This document shows positions 37,306-44,896 of a stretch of DNA of 64,000 nucleotides, in pieces (position 1 is the stretch's first letter; each line of letters starts with the position of its first letter). A program made the position numbers and the translations under genes. Source of the DNA: Arsenicibacter sp965247375 (GTDB lineage: Bacteria; Bacteroidota; Bacteroidia; Cytophagales; Spirosomataceae); NCBI GenBank assembly GCA_965247375.1, contig CBDFHU010000040.1, forward strand, positions 1 to 64,000. Reading direction: 5' to 3'. Under the pieces are notes generated by a model that had not been told where the DNA came from, searched no databases, and saw only the letters and a program-made list of their open reading frames with translations.

Positions 37306-37372
37306 TTACCACATAGCCACATAGGACACATAAGAATAAAAATCTTTGTTTACCTATGTGGCTATGTGGTAA
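37306..37372. repeat. CACATAG inverted repeat, copy 2 (perfect)
   Basis: TTACCACATAGCCACATAGG (37306-37325) and its exact complement (37353-37372) form a 20-bp stem with a 27-base loop, 52 bases after the second DUF4097 gene. It serves as a terminator candidate and lies in the otherwise gene-free stretch 37255-37576. Confidence 0.85.
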
Positions 37373-37576
37373 AAAAACAGTAGTTCAGTCAGTCATAATA
37401 CGCTGATTTAACGCCATATAATACTATATTCAGTAAAAGGTTGGCAAAAAATGCTCTATGTAAACGCAACTTTTTTTATCACACCCTGCAACGTTTTACC
37501 ACCTCAATCGTCTTTTCCATACTACCACTCCCTGTTCGGTAAACAACAAATACTAATCGCCTTCCGGCGTTATCAC

Positions 37577-39979
37577 ATGACACGTTTTCTATTCACTCTG
37601 CTCGCGCTGATGGGCAGCGCCAGCCTTGTATTGGCTCAACAAACGAAAATCACGGGGTTACTCCTCGACTCAACGGCCAATAAACCGGTCGAATTTGCAA
37701 CGGTTGCGCTGCTGAAAGCCGGCAAAATCCAGGAAGGTGTTACAGCCAACGAACAAGGCCGGTTTACCTTCACCAAAATTGTTTCGGGCAGCTACGACGT
37801 TCAGATTTCGTTTATGGGTTATGAAACCAAAACGCTGAAAAACGTGCGGGCCATCGACGGACAGGAAGTTGAACTCGGCATTATCAAACTCAGTCAGTCG
37901 ATGCAGAAACTGGCCGAAGTGACGGTAACCGAGCAGAAAATACTCTTCGAAGAGAAGTCGGACCGGATGGTGTATAACGCCGAAAAAGACATCAGCATCA
38001 AAGGCGGCGACGCAACCGACGTCCTGAAAAAAATCCCGTCTATCGCGGTTGATATCGAAGGGAACGTGCAGCTCCGGGGAAGCTCCAACATCAAGGTACT
38101 AATCAATAACAAGCCGTCGAGCATCGTGGCCCGCAGCCTGTCCGACGCCCTCAAACAAATCCCTGCCGATATTATCAAACAGGTCGAAGTCATTACCACG
38201 CCTTCGGCCAAATACGATGCCGAAGGTACCGCCGGCATTATCAACATCATCACTAAGAAAAACTCGCTGCAAGGCACCAACGGGTCGATCAGCCCGAATT
38301 TCAGCCAGTGGAATAACTGGCAGAACGCCAGCATCAACCACCGGATGAAAAGCGTGTCACTCTCGGCCAGCGGTGGATTCAACGACTGGAAAAACAAACG
38401 GTCGATCCTGATGCGCCGGTCCTTTACCGCTGCCGACTCAGTACTGACCCAACGGCAGGATCAGTGGGTAACCGGTAACGGCCGTAACCTCTACGCCAAT
38501 TTCAACGTCGATTGGGACATTGATACGCTGAACCGGATCGGGGCAGGCATTAACTACTACAACGGACTGAACACCAACAACTTCGACATGAATTTTGTCG
38601 AAAACTTCCAGAGTACCATCCGTCAGCAATACCGCCGCGACATGAGCCGTACGTACGACTGGGCGGGTGCAACGGTCAACCTCGACTATACCCACCTGTT
38701 TAAAAAGCCGAAGCGGGAGCTGAATTTTCTGGCCATGTACTCGTTCGAAGGCGAAGACAGTGATTATTGGTCAAACCTGCTGAACAGGAACAACACCATT
38801 TATTACCGCGAAAAAAGTCTCAACATCGGCAACAATCAGGAAGGCACCTTTCAGCTGGATTACACCAACCCGCTCGACAGCATCAGCAAACTGGAAATCG
38901 GAGCCAAAGGCATTCTGCGGCAAATCAAGAGCGATTACCACATTTCGTCGGCGGTAGAAGGGTCTGACCGGTTTACGGAAATCCCGTCGCTCGCCAATGT
39001 GTTTGACTATGGTCAGCAGGTGGTGTCGGGGTACATGGTCTACAGCCGGAATCCGAAAAAAGGCTGGGGCGTCAACCTCGGGGCCCGTTACGAATACACC
39101 ATGATTCAGGCCAGCTTCCTGAACGGAACCGCCGCCTTTTCGAACAACTACGGCAATGTGATCCCGAACATCAGCCTGTCGCGGAGCCTGAAAAAAGACC
39201 AGCAGATCCGCCTGAGCTACACCCAGCGGATTCAGCGGCCACAATATTTTTACCTGAATCCATATGTCGATCAGGCCGATTCGAAAAACCGGTATGGTGG
39301 TAACCCGTACCTGAAACCGGAACTGACCCACTCGATTGAAGCCAACTACAGCATTTCGATCAAGCAGACGAGCCTGAACGCGTCGTTTTTCCTGCGGCAG
39401 ACTAACAACGCCATTGAAAACGTCAGCACCGTAGATAATCAGGGCGTGCAGACGTTTAAATTCCAGAACGTGGCGCAAAACTCAGCCTATGGGGTAAACC
39501 TGAGCGCCAACACCAAACTGATGAAGCAGTGGTCGGTCAACGGCTCGCTGAACCTGTTCTATAACATACTGGAAAGCGCTGAACTTAAAACCCGCAACGC
39601 CGACTGGATGTACCGCCTGAATCTCAACTCAACCGTTGATTTCGGCAAGGGCATTAAGGCGCAGTTCTTCGGCTTCTACAACTCAAACCGCGTCGGTCTT
39701 CAGGGAACATTCGGTGGTTTCGGCTTCTATAATGTCGTGGTTCAGAAGGAAGTTCTGAAGAAAAAAGGCACCATCGGCTTCGGCTACGACAATCCGTTCA
39801 ACAAAACCATCGGCTGGGCCAACACCTTCACCGGCCCGAATTTCAATCAGGTAACCGATGTGGCAATGTACCGTCGCGGCTGGCGAATCAACCTGAAATA
39901 TGAATTCGGGAAAATGAGCGGTGGTCAGCGGCAGAAAAAACGCATCAGCAACGATGATAAGAAGGCCGGGGAAGGCTGA
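37577..39979 (+). CDS. TonB-dependent outer-membrane receptor (paralogue of the gene at 1-2448)
   Basis: I use the ATG at 37577 because it begins a proper signal peptide (MTRFLFTLLALMGSASLVLA); the frame to 37451 adds an unlikely tail. The 800-residue protein has a CarboxypepD-regulatory-like domain (PVEFATVALLKAGKIQEGVT), a plug (RMVYNAEKDISIKGGDATDV, NIKVLINNKPSSIVARSL, EGTAGIINIITKKNSLQG) and a long barrel ending KMSGGQRQKKRISNDDKKAG. The plug and C-terminal tail closely match the receptor at the left edge. No SusD partner is present, so it belongs to the outer-membrane beta-barrel branch rather than SusC. The ligand is unknown. Confidence 0.92.
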   Translation: MTRFLFTLLALMGSASLVLAQQTKITGLLLDSTANKPVEFATVALLKAGKIQEGVTANEQGRFTFTKIVSGSYDVQISFMGYETKTLKNVRAIDGQEVELGIIKLSQSMQKLAEVTVTEQKILFEEKSDRMVYNAEKDISIKGGDATDVLKKIPSIAVDIEGNVQLRGSSNIKVLINNKPSSIVARSLSDALKQIPADIIKQVEVITTPSAKYDAEGTAGIINIITKKNSLQGTNGSISPNFSQWNNWQNASINHRMKSVSLSASGGFNDWKNKRSILMRRSFTAADSVLTQRQDQWVTGNGRNLYANFNVDWDIDTLNRIGAGINYYNGLNTNNFDMNFVENFQSTIRQQYRRDMSRTYDWAGATVNLDYTHLFKKPKRELNFLAMYSFEGEDSDYWSNLLNRNNTIYYREKSLNIGNNQEGTFQLDYTNPLDSISKLEIGAKGILRQIKSDYHISSAVEGSDRFTEIPSLANVFDYGQQVVSGYMVYSRNPKKGWGVNLGARYEYTMIQASFLNGTAAFSNNYGNVIPNISLSRSLKKDQQIRLSYTQRIQRPQYFYLNPYVDQADSKNRYGGNPYLKPELTHSIEANYSISIKQTSLNASFFLRQTNNAIENVSTVDNQGVQTFKFQNVAQNSAYGVNLSANTKLMKQWSVNGSLNLFYNILESAELKTRNADWMYRLNLNSTVDFGKGIKAQFFGFYNSNRVGLQGTFGGFGFYNVVVQKEVLKKKGTIGFGYDNPFNKTIGWANTFTGPNFNQVTDVAMYRRGWRINLKYEFGKMSGGQRQKKRISNDDKKAGEG

Positions 39980-39985
39980 GACCTG

Positions 39986-40067
39986 TGATTCGTATGATTA
40001 AATGAGAGACATGATTTCTCCGGCGAATGACGATGATTCGTATGATTGAATGAGGGACATGATTTCT
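39986..40067 (+). repeat. Direct repeat, two 34-bp copies 48 bp apart
   Basis: Copies at 39986-40019 and 40034-40067 (TGATTCGTATGATT then ATGAGNGACATGATTTCT) differ at two positions. The ATGATT-rich sequence resembles the inverted repeat at 18586-18650. No gene lies in this 157-base gap. Confidence 0.8.
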
Positions 40068-40136
40068 TAGATTCTATTCATCTGCATAATCAGAAGCTGA
40101 AAACGTACGTTATTGTAGCTGGATAATACACCGGTT

Positions 40137-41237
40137 ATGATGACGTACGTTTACACCATTTGCTGTTGCCTTTGCCTGTCGCTCACCTGTGCGTTTGCGC
40201 AGCTGACCAGCCGGATTGATTGTTTTTACCCCGCCAGCTGGGAGGGACGCGAAACCCGCCTTGTCGTGAAGCCCCGAAATCAGGAGATGTTTTTTGATAC
40301 CGCTTTTGTGGTGAACCGGCATGCCATTTTTACGGTCAAGGTTGATGAGCCTTGCCCGGCCTATATCTGGATCGACGAATACCCGGAAGACGTGCAGTTG
40401 TTTATTGACGCCCCGGCCATTTCAGTAGCGATTGATCCGGTCAACCTCCCCGCCCCTATTTTCACCGGCTCCGTCAGCACGGATATCTGGCGGCAAAAAC
40501 TTCAGCAGGACCATGAACTGGCTGAAGAACAGGAAGCGCTGCGGGTTGAGCTGATGACCGGTCTGCCCCTTGATTCATTACATTCGGATCAGTTCGGGCG
40601 GTTTACAGACTCGCTGCGGGCTGGTCAGGAACTGCTGCTCCGGAAACATATCCTTGACCACCCGACTACCCCGTCCAGCTGGTATCTGTTTGCGGAGAAT
40701 TTTCCGATGTCATCGTTTACCGAAACCCAAAAAACGTTTGATGCCCTGTCCGCTTTTCAGGCCCTGCCTTCGTATCAGGCCATCAAACGAAAGCTGGAGC
40801 AAAACCAGCCGGGGCTGCCGGTACCGGACTTTACCCTGAAGTCCTTAACCGGCAGCGACAGTGTCACCCTCTCGAAACTCTCCGGCGAGGTGATGCTTAT
40901 TGACTTTACTTTTGTGTTTGGTATTGACCGCGACACGCACCACAAACGGCTGACGCGGCTCCACCATCAGTACCAGACAGCGGGTTTAACGGTTGTCAGT
41001 ATCGGCGCCGATACTCCTCTGAAAGAAATAGAAAACGCGCCGGAACTGAAGCAAAAAATCCGGCAGCAGTATTCGTGGCCATTGTGTGCCGTCGGCGAAA
41101 ACGCAACCACCTTTGACAATTACCTCTATAAAAGCTGGCACGACACCATCCTGCTCGACAAAAACCGGCAGATTATTGCTTACAACCTGCCTTTCGATGA
41201 ACTGGAGCGCGAAATCCGGCAGCGACTGCGGAAATGA
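40137..41237 (+). CDS. TlpA/AhpC-like thioredoxin-fold protein lacking the CxxC motif
   Basis: The 366-residue exported protein (signal MMTYVYTICCCLCLSLTCAFAQ) has an N-terminal DUF4369-like domain, a helical linker and a thioredoxin-like domain starting at VPDFTLKSLTGSDSVTLSKL. Where TlpA proteins read DFWASWCxxC, this one reads IDFTFVFGIDRDTHHK, with no cysteine. The rest of the fold is retained (GLTVVSIGADTPLKEIEN; QYSWPLCAVGENATTFDNYL; TILLDKNRQIIAYNL). It therefore cannot be an ordinary disulfide reductase; it may have become a binding or scaffold protein. It is separate from the receptor gene upstream by 157 bases. Confidence 0.82.
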   Translation: MMTYVYTICCCLCLSLTCAFAQLTSRIDCFYPASWEGRETRLVVKPRNQEMFFDTAFVVNRHAIFTVKVDEPCPAYIWIDEYPEDVQLFIDAPAISVAIDPVNLPAPIFTGSVSTDIWRQKLQQDHELAEEQEALRVELMTGLPLDSLHSDQFGRFTDSLRAGQELLLRKHILDHPTTPSSWYLFAENFPMSSFTETQKTFDALSAFQALPSYQAIKRKLEQNQPGLPVPDFTLKSLTGSDSVTLSKLSGEVMLIDFTFVFGIDRDTHHKRLTRLHHQYQTAGLTVVSIGADTPLKEIENAPELKQKIRQQYSWPLCAVGENATTFDNYLYKSWHDTILLDKNRQIIAYNLPFDELEREIRQRLRK

Positions 41238-41288
41238 GGAGACTTTGCGGGGTCCGGTCTTTTGTCGGTAAAACGGCAACGTCGGGTC

Positions 41289-41492
41289 ATGCAAAAATGG
41301 ATCAAAGCGAGTATTGCACCGGTTATGGCACTGGTCTTTCTCATCACAGGATGTGTATTTACGCAGGCGACGGCCCTGAGCGGCCAGATAGCGATTATCG
41401 GCACCGGACTGCTGATTAACTGCACGCTCGCCTTCATCTACAGCTGGCTGACCCATAAACCGCAAAGCTTTTCTGACTGGCTCAAGCACTAA
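41289..41492 (+). CDS. Small two-helix membrane protein
   Basis: From the ATG at 41289, a 67-residue protein has two hydrophobic segments (SIAPVMALVFLITGCVFT and IAIIGTGLLINCTLAFIYS) and a short polar tail ending SFSDWLKH. It follows the thioredoxin-fold gene by 51 bases. Its layout resembles small DUF2798-type proteins, but the match is not firm. An in-frame start at 41262 is possible. Confidence 0.5.
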   Translation: MQKWIKASIAPVMALVFLITGCVFTQATALSGQIAIIGTGLLINCTLAFIYSWLTHKPQSFSDWLKH

Positions 41493-41498
41493 GCCGCC

Positions 41499-41536
41499 TG
41501 TCCGCTTTCAGCACAAAACCTGTCCATTATCGGACG
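41499..41536 (+). promoter_or_regulatory. GTCC-N6-GGAC dyads upstream of PadR unit 2
   Basis: A good dyad CCTGTCC-ATTATC-GGACGGC spans 41519-41538. A weaker one starts with TGTCC at 41499 and has a degenerate right half (AGCAC). The two left half-sites are 22 bases apart, the same period as in unit 1. They lie about 50-90 bases before the -24/-12 element. Confidence 0.6.
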
Positions 41537-41546
41537 GCTAACTTAA

Positions 41547-41583
41547 CGAAAAGTGCCCGTACGGTGCGTACGGGCACTTTTCG
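41547..41583 (+). terminator. Perfect hairpin terminator before PadR unit 2
   Basis: CGAAAAGTGCCCGTACG and its exact complement form a 17-bp stem with a 3-base loop, followed by TTTATT. It ends the transcript of the small membrane protein and lies between the activator dyads and the promoter of the next unit. Confidence 0.8.
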
Positions 41584-41588
41584 TTTAT

Positions 41589-41604
41589 TGGCATCACATT
41601 TGAT
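41589..41604 (+). promoter_or_regulatory. Sigma-54-like -24/-12 promoter of PadR unit 2
   Basis: TGGCAT-N5-TTGAT has GG-N10-GA spacing and lies 44 bases before the PadR ATG at 41633, exactly as in units 1 and 3. Confidence 0.65.
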
Positions 41605-41632
41605 CGACATTATCGGAATAAATACCAACCCC

Positions 41633-41971
41633 ATGAAACGTGCGTTCCTCGGCGAGTTTGAAGAAGTGGTTTTACTGACCGTCGCTATTCTGGGTGAGTC
41701 GGCCTACGGCGTGACCGTCACTCAGGAAATCGAGCAAAAAACCGGCCGGAGTGTCGGGTTTAGTACCGTACATACAACGTTGCAGCGGCTCGAAGAAAAA
41801 GGGTTCCTCTCCTCGGCCATGGGCGGGGCCACGGCCGAGCGCGGTGGTCGCCGGAAGCGGTACTTTACCGTAACCACGGCCGGAAGCAAAGCTCTTGCCG
41901 AAGTCAAACAAATACGGGATCAGCTCTGGAACGCGCTGCCCCCTCAGACGCTTCACCTGCTGGGAGCATAG
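41633..41971 (+). CDS. PadR-family regulator, unit 2
   Basis: A 112-residue winged-helix protein from the ATG at 41633: MKRAFLGEFEEVVLLTVAIL, AYGVTVTQEIEQKTGRSVGF, HTTLQRLEEKGFLSSAMGG, wing ATAERGGRRKRYFTVT, and a short C-terminal dimerisation helix. It is the first gene of a unit followed at about 100 bases by the prefix-type permease at 42074 and then two prefix-less permeases. It very likely adjusts their expression; its ligand is unknown. Confidence 0.92.
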   Translation: MKRAFLGEFEEVVLLTVAILGESAYGVTVTQEIEQKTGRSVGFSTVHTTLQRLEEKGFLSSAMGGATAERGGRRKRYFTVTTAGSKALAEVKQIRDQLWNALPPQTLHLLGA

Positions 41972-42073
41972 GGCGTGGTGTTTAGTGCATTTCCCAACCC
42001 TATGCCCCATGCACCAAACGCTTTGCCCCATGCACCTCACCCCCTATTTTGTATACACTAAACTATATCTCTG

Positions 42074-44752
42074 ATGCAAACGCCGCCGCGCTGGGCCAGC
42101 TGGCTCCTGACAACCTTTGGGCACCCCGATACGCTGGAAGAAGTGGAAGGTGACCTGCTGGAGCTATACGACTATTGGGTACAGACCCACGGCAAAGCCG
42201 CGGCCGACCGCCGGTATGCGCTCAGTGCCCTGAAACTAATGCGGCCCATGGCCCAATCCCGCCGCAACGAACCGTATTCACCGCCTTTTTCGCTTAGTCT
42301 CGTTATGATCAGTAACTACATCAAAATTGCCCGCCGCCAGTTGTGGCGCAACCGCCTGTTTACGGGCCTGAACATGGTGGGCCTCTCCATCGGCGTCAGC
42401 GCCTGCTGGATTATCTACCAGTTAGTATCGTTTGAATTCGGTTTTGACACCCGAATCCCCAACCGCAACCGCATCGTGCGCGCAGTGAGCCGCTTCGTAT
42501 TCGACGGCAAAGAACAAGGAAATCCCGGCATTCCGCTTCCGATGCCCGATGCCGTACGTCAGCAGATTGCCGGCGTAGAACGGGTCGTACCGCTCCGGCT
42601 GACGTGGGTGGAAACCATTCAGGTACCGCAACCGGGCGGCAAACCGCAATCGTTTCCGACCGAAGATGATCAGGTCATTGCCGTTGACAGTAATTATTTC
42701 CGGATGGTGCCCTATACCTGGCTGGCCGGGAAGGCTGAGGTTTCGCTCAACCAACCCAACCAGATTGTGCTCACCCAAAGCCAGGCAGCTGCTTTTTTTC
42801 CGAAAACGGACATCCAGCAGGTTGTCGGTAAAACCGTCGTTCTCTGGGATACGCTGGCGGTACAGGTAACGGGTGTAGTACAGGACCTGCCGTTCCTGTC
42901 AGATTTTAAGGGGAAGGAATTCCTGTCGCTGGCAACCGTCAAGCACAAGTACGAGCCGGCCGAGTGGAGTAACACCAATTCCGATTCGCAGATGTATGCC
43001 GTCCTGAGTCCGGGTGCAGATATCAACCAGGTGGAAGCACAAATCAACGCCCTGTCGAACAAGAATTCAGAAGAGTTTTTCAAGAAATGGGGCGGGGCAA
43101 AACGCTGGCATAACCTTCAGCCTTTAGCTGACCTGCATTTCGGCACTGACTACCGCGAACACGGCCACCGCGCCGACAAAAGCGTTCTGTACGGCCTGAT
43201 GGGGCTGGCGGCGTTTATTCTGGCGCTGGCCGTGATCAATTACATCAACCTGGCCTCGGCCCAGATCCCGCAGCGGGCCCGTGAAATCGGAATCCGCAAA
43301 ACGCTCGGTAGCCGCCGCCGCACGCTGATTCTTCAGTTTCTGGGCGAAACGGCCGTTATCACCGGCTTGTCGTTTGCGCTTTCCTACGGACTGTCGCATC
43401 TGTTTTTCCGGCATTACAGCGACCTCCTGCCCGATGGGGCCCGTGACTATATCAACTGGCCGTTGCTGATCCTGTTCATGGCCGGGCTGCTGATCGTTAT
43501 TACGCTGCTGGCGGGCCTTTATCCCGGCTGGCTGATCGCCCGTTTTCAGCCGGTTACGGTGCTGCGCGGGCAAGCCGTTGCCATTGAAGGCAGCCCGAAA
43601 CGGATTACACTCCGTAAAGCGCTGATTGTGTTTCAGTTTTTCATTGCCCAGCTGTTTATTGTCGGCGCGTTGATCATTAATCAGCAGCTGCGTTATTTCA
43701 TTCAGGCCGACATGGGATTTGCCCGCGACGCCATCATTACGGCACAAATTCCGTGGAAAACGATGATGGAGCCGAAGCTCGACAAGCGGGATGCCCTATG
43801 CGACGAAGCCAAACACATGGCCGGCGTATCGATGGTTAGTCTGGGCACGCAACCTGCCTCACGCGGTTACAGCAGCAATATCCACGATTTCAAGTCAGCC
43901 AAAGGCATTGTTTCGTTCAATCTGTTCCGAAAATACGTTGATCCTGACTACATTCCGCTGTACCAGATGCCCCTCGTAGCCGGCCGGAACCTGCAACCAA
44001 GCGACACCATCCGCGAATATGTGATCAACGAAACGGCGGCCCGTGAGATGGGGTTTGCCCGGCCCGCCGATGCTGTCGGGGCGTTTCTGAAAGAAAACGG
44101 CGGTGATGCCAACCGGAGAGTACCGGTCGTGGGCGTCGTGAAGGATTTCCATGCCCAGTCGTTTCACGAAAAGATCAAGCCCATCGCCCTGATGACTAAC
44201 CGTGAATCGCTGAGTATGCTGAACATCAAGCTTTCGGGCCGGTCGGATAGCTGGCCGCAGACGATCAGTGCGCTTACCCGGACCTGGCAGAAACTCTACC
44301 CCGATACGCCGTTTGAGTACAAGTTTTACGATCAAACCATCGGTGATTTCTACCAAAAAGAGCAGCAGATCTCACGGATTATTAACCTGGCCACCGGTGT
44401 AGCCATTCTGATCAGTTGCCTCGGTCTGTTCGGGCTGGCGACGTTGACGGCCCATCAGCGGAAAAAGGAAATCGGCATCCGGAAAGTACTGGGAGCCAGT
44501 GTGGCCGGTGTGGTTACGCTCCTGTCAAAAGACTTTGTAAAACTGGTACTGATTGCCATTCTGCTGGCCTCCCCGATTGCCTGGTACGCCATGCACCGCT
44601 GGCTCGAAAGCTTTGCCTACCGCATCGACATCGAATGGTGGATATTTGCCGCTGCTGCGCTGCTGGCCATCGCCATTGCCCTGATTACCATCAGTTTTCA
44701 GAGCATCAAAGCAGCGGTTGTTAATCCGGTTAAAAGCCTGCGGGCGGAATGA
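42074..44752 (+). CDS. FtsX/MacB-like orphan permease with prefix domain, unit 2
   Basis: This 892-residue inner-membrane protein has a cytoplasmic prefix domain (residues 3-65: PPRWASWLLTTFGHPDTLEE, VEGDLLELYDYWV), then MISNYIKIARRQLWRNRLFT and the first membrane segment. A MacB-type periplasmic domain, FtsX domain 1 (LALAVINYINLASAQIPQRA, REIGIRKTLGSRRRTL), a second periplasmic domain and FtsX domain 2 (LISCLGLFGLATLTAHQRKK, EIGIRKVLGASVAGVV) follow. The duplicated layout is that of MacB fused twice, yet no ATPase gene is near. It could export or gate a substrate using an ATPase from elsewhere, or act as a mechanotransmitter. The prefix differs most from the others, lacking the ADR of WADRLL. 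Confidence 0.9.
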   Translation: MQTPPRWASWLLTTFGHPDTLEEVEGDLLELYDYWVQTHGKAAADRRYALSALKLMRPMAQSRRNEPYSPPFSLSLVMISNYIKIARRQLWRNRLFTGLNMVGLSIGVSACWIIYQLVSFEFGFDTRIPNRNRIVRAVSRFVFDGKEQGNPGIPLPMPDAVRQQIAGVERVVPLRLTWVETIQVPQPGGKPQSFPTEDDQVIAVDSNYFRMVPYTWLAGKAEVSLNQPNQIVLTQSQAAAFFPKTDIQQVVGKTVVLWDTLAVQVTGVVQDLPFLSDFKGKEFLSLATVKHKYEPAEWSNTNSDSQMYAVLSPGADINQVEAQINALSNKNSEEFFKKWGGAKRWHNLQPLADLHFGTDYREHGHRADKSVLYGLMGLAAFILALAVINYINLASAQIPQRAREIGIRKTLGSRRRTLILQFLGETAVITGLSFALSYGLSHLFFRHYSDLLPDGARDYINWPLLILFMAGLLIVITLLAGLYPGWLIARFQPVTVLRGQAVAIEGSPKRITLRKALIVFQFFIAQLFIVGALIINQQLRYFIQADMGFARDAIITAQIPWKTMMEPKLDKRDALCDEAKHMAGVSMVSLGTQPASRGYSSNIHDFKSAKGIVSFNLFRKYVDPDYIPLYQMPLVAGRNLQPSDTIREYVINETAAREMGFARPADAVGAFLKENGGDANRRVPVVGVVKDFHAQSFHEKIKPIALMTNRESLSMLNIKLSGRSDSWPQTISALTRTWQKLYPDTPFEYKFYDQTIGDFYQKEQQISRIINLATGVAILISCLGLFGLATLTAHQRKKEIGIRKVLGASVAGVVTLLSKDFVKLVLIAILLASPIAWYAMHRWLESFAYRIDIEWWIFAAAALLAIAIALITISFQSIKAAVVNPVKSLRAE

Positions 44753-44759
44753 TGTTTTA

Positions 44760-44826
44760 TTTCGGGCTGTTGGATGACCTTCCAGGAAGTTCTAAACTTC
44801 CTGGAAGGTCATCCAACAGCCCGAAA
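44760..44826. repeat. 32-bp perfect inverted repeat with 3-base loop
   Basis: Arms at 44760-44791 and 44795-44826 are exact complements around CTA. The inner part reads GGAAGTT-nnn-AACTTCC, as in the hairpin at 55606. It follows the unit 2 permease stop by seven bases and should act as a very strong terminator, so the next permease probably has its own promoter. Confidence 0.9.
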
Positions 44827-44896
44827 CCTTAACAAACTTTAACAGCCTGCTAATCAACAACGTCCGTACCTTGCCGGCGAAACCGATACGGACGTT

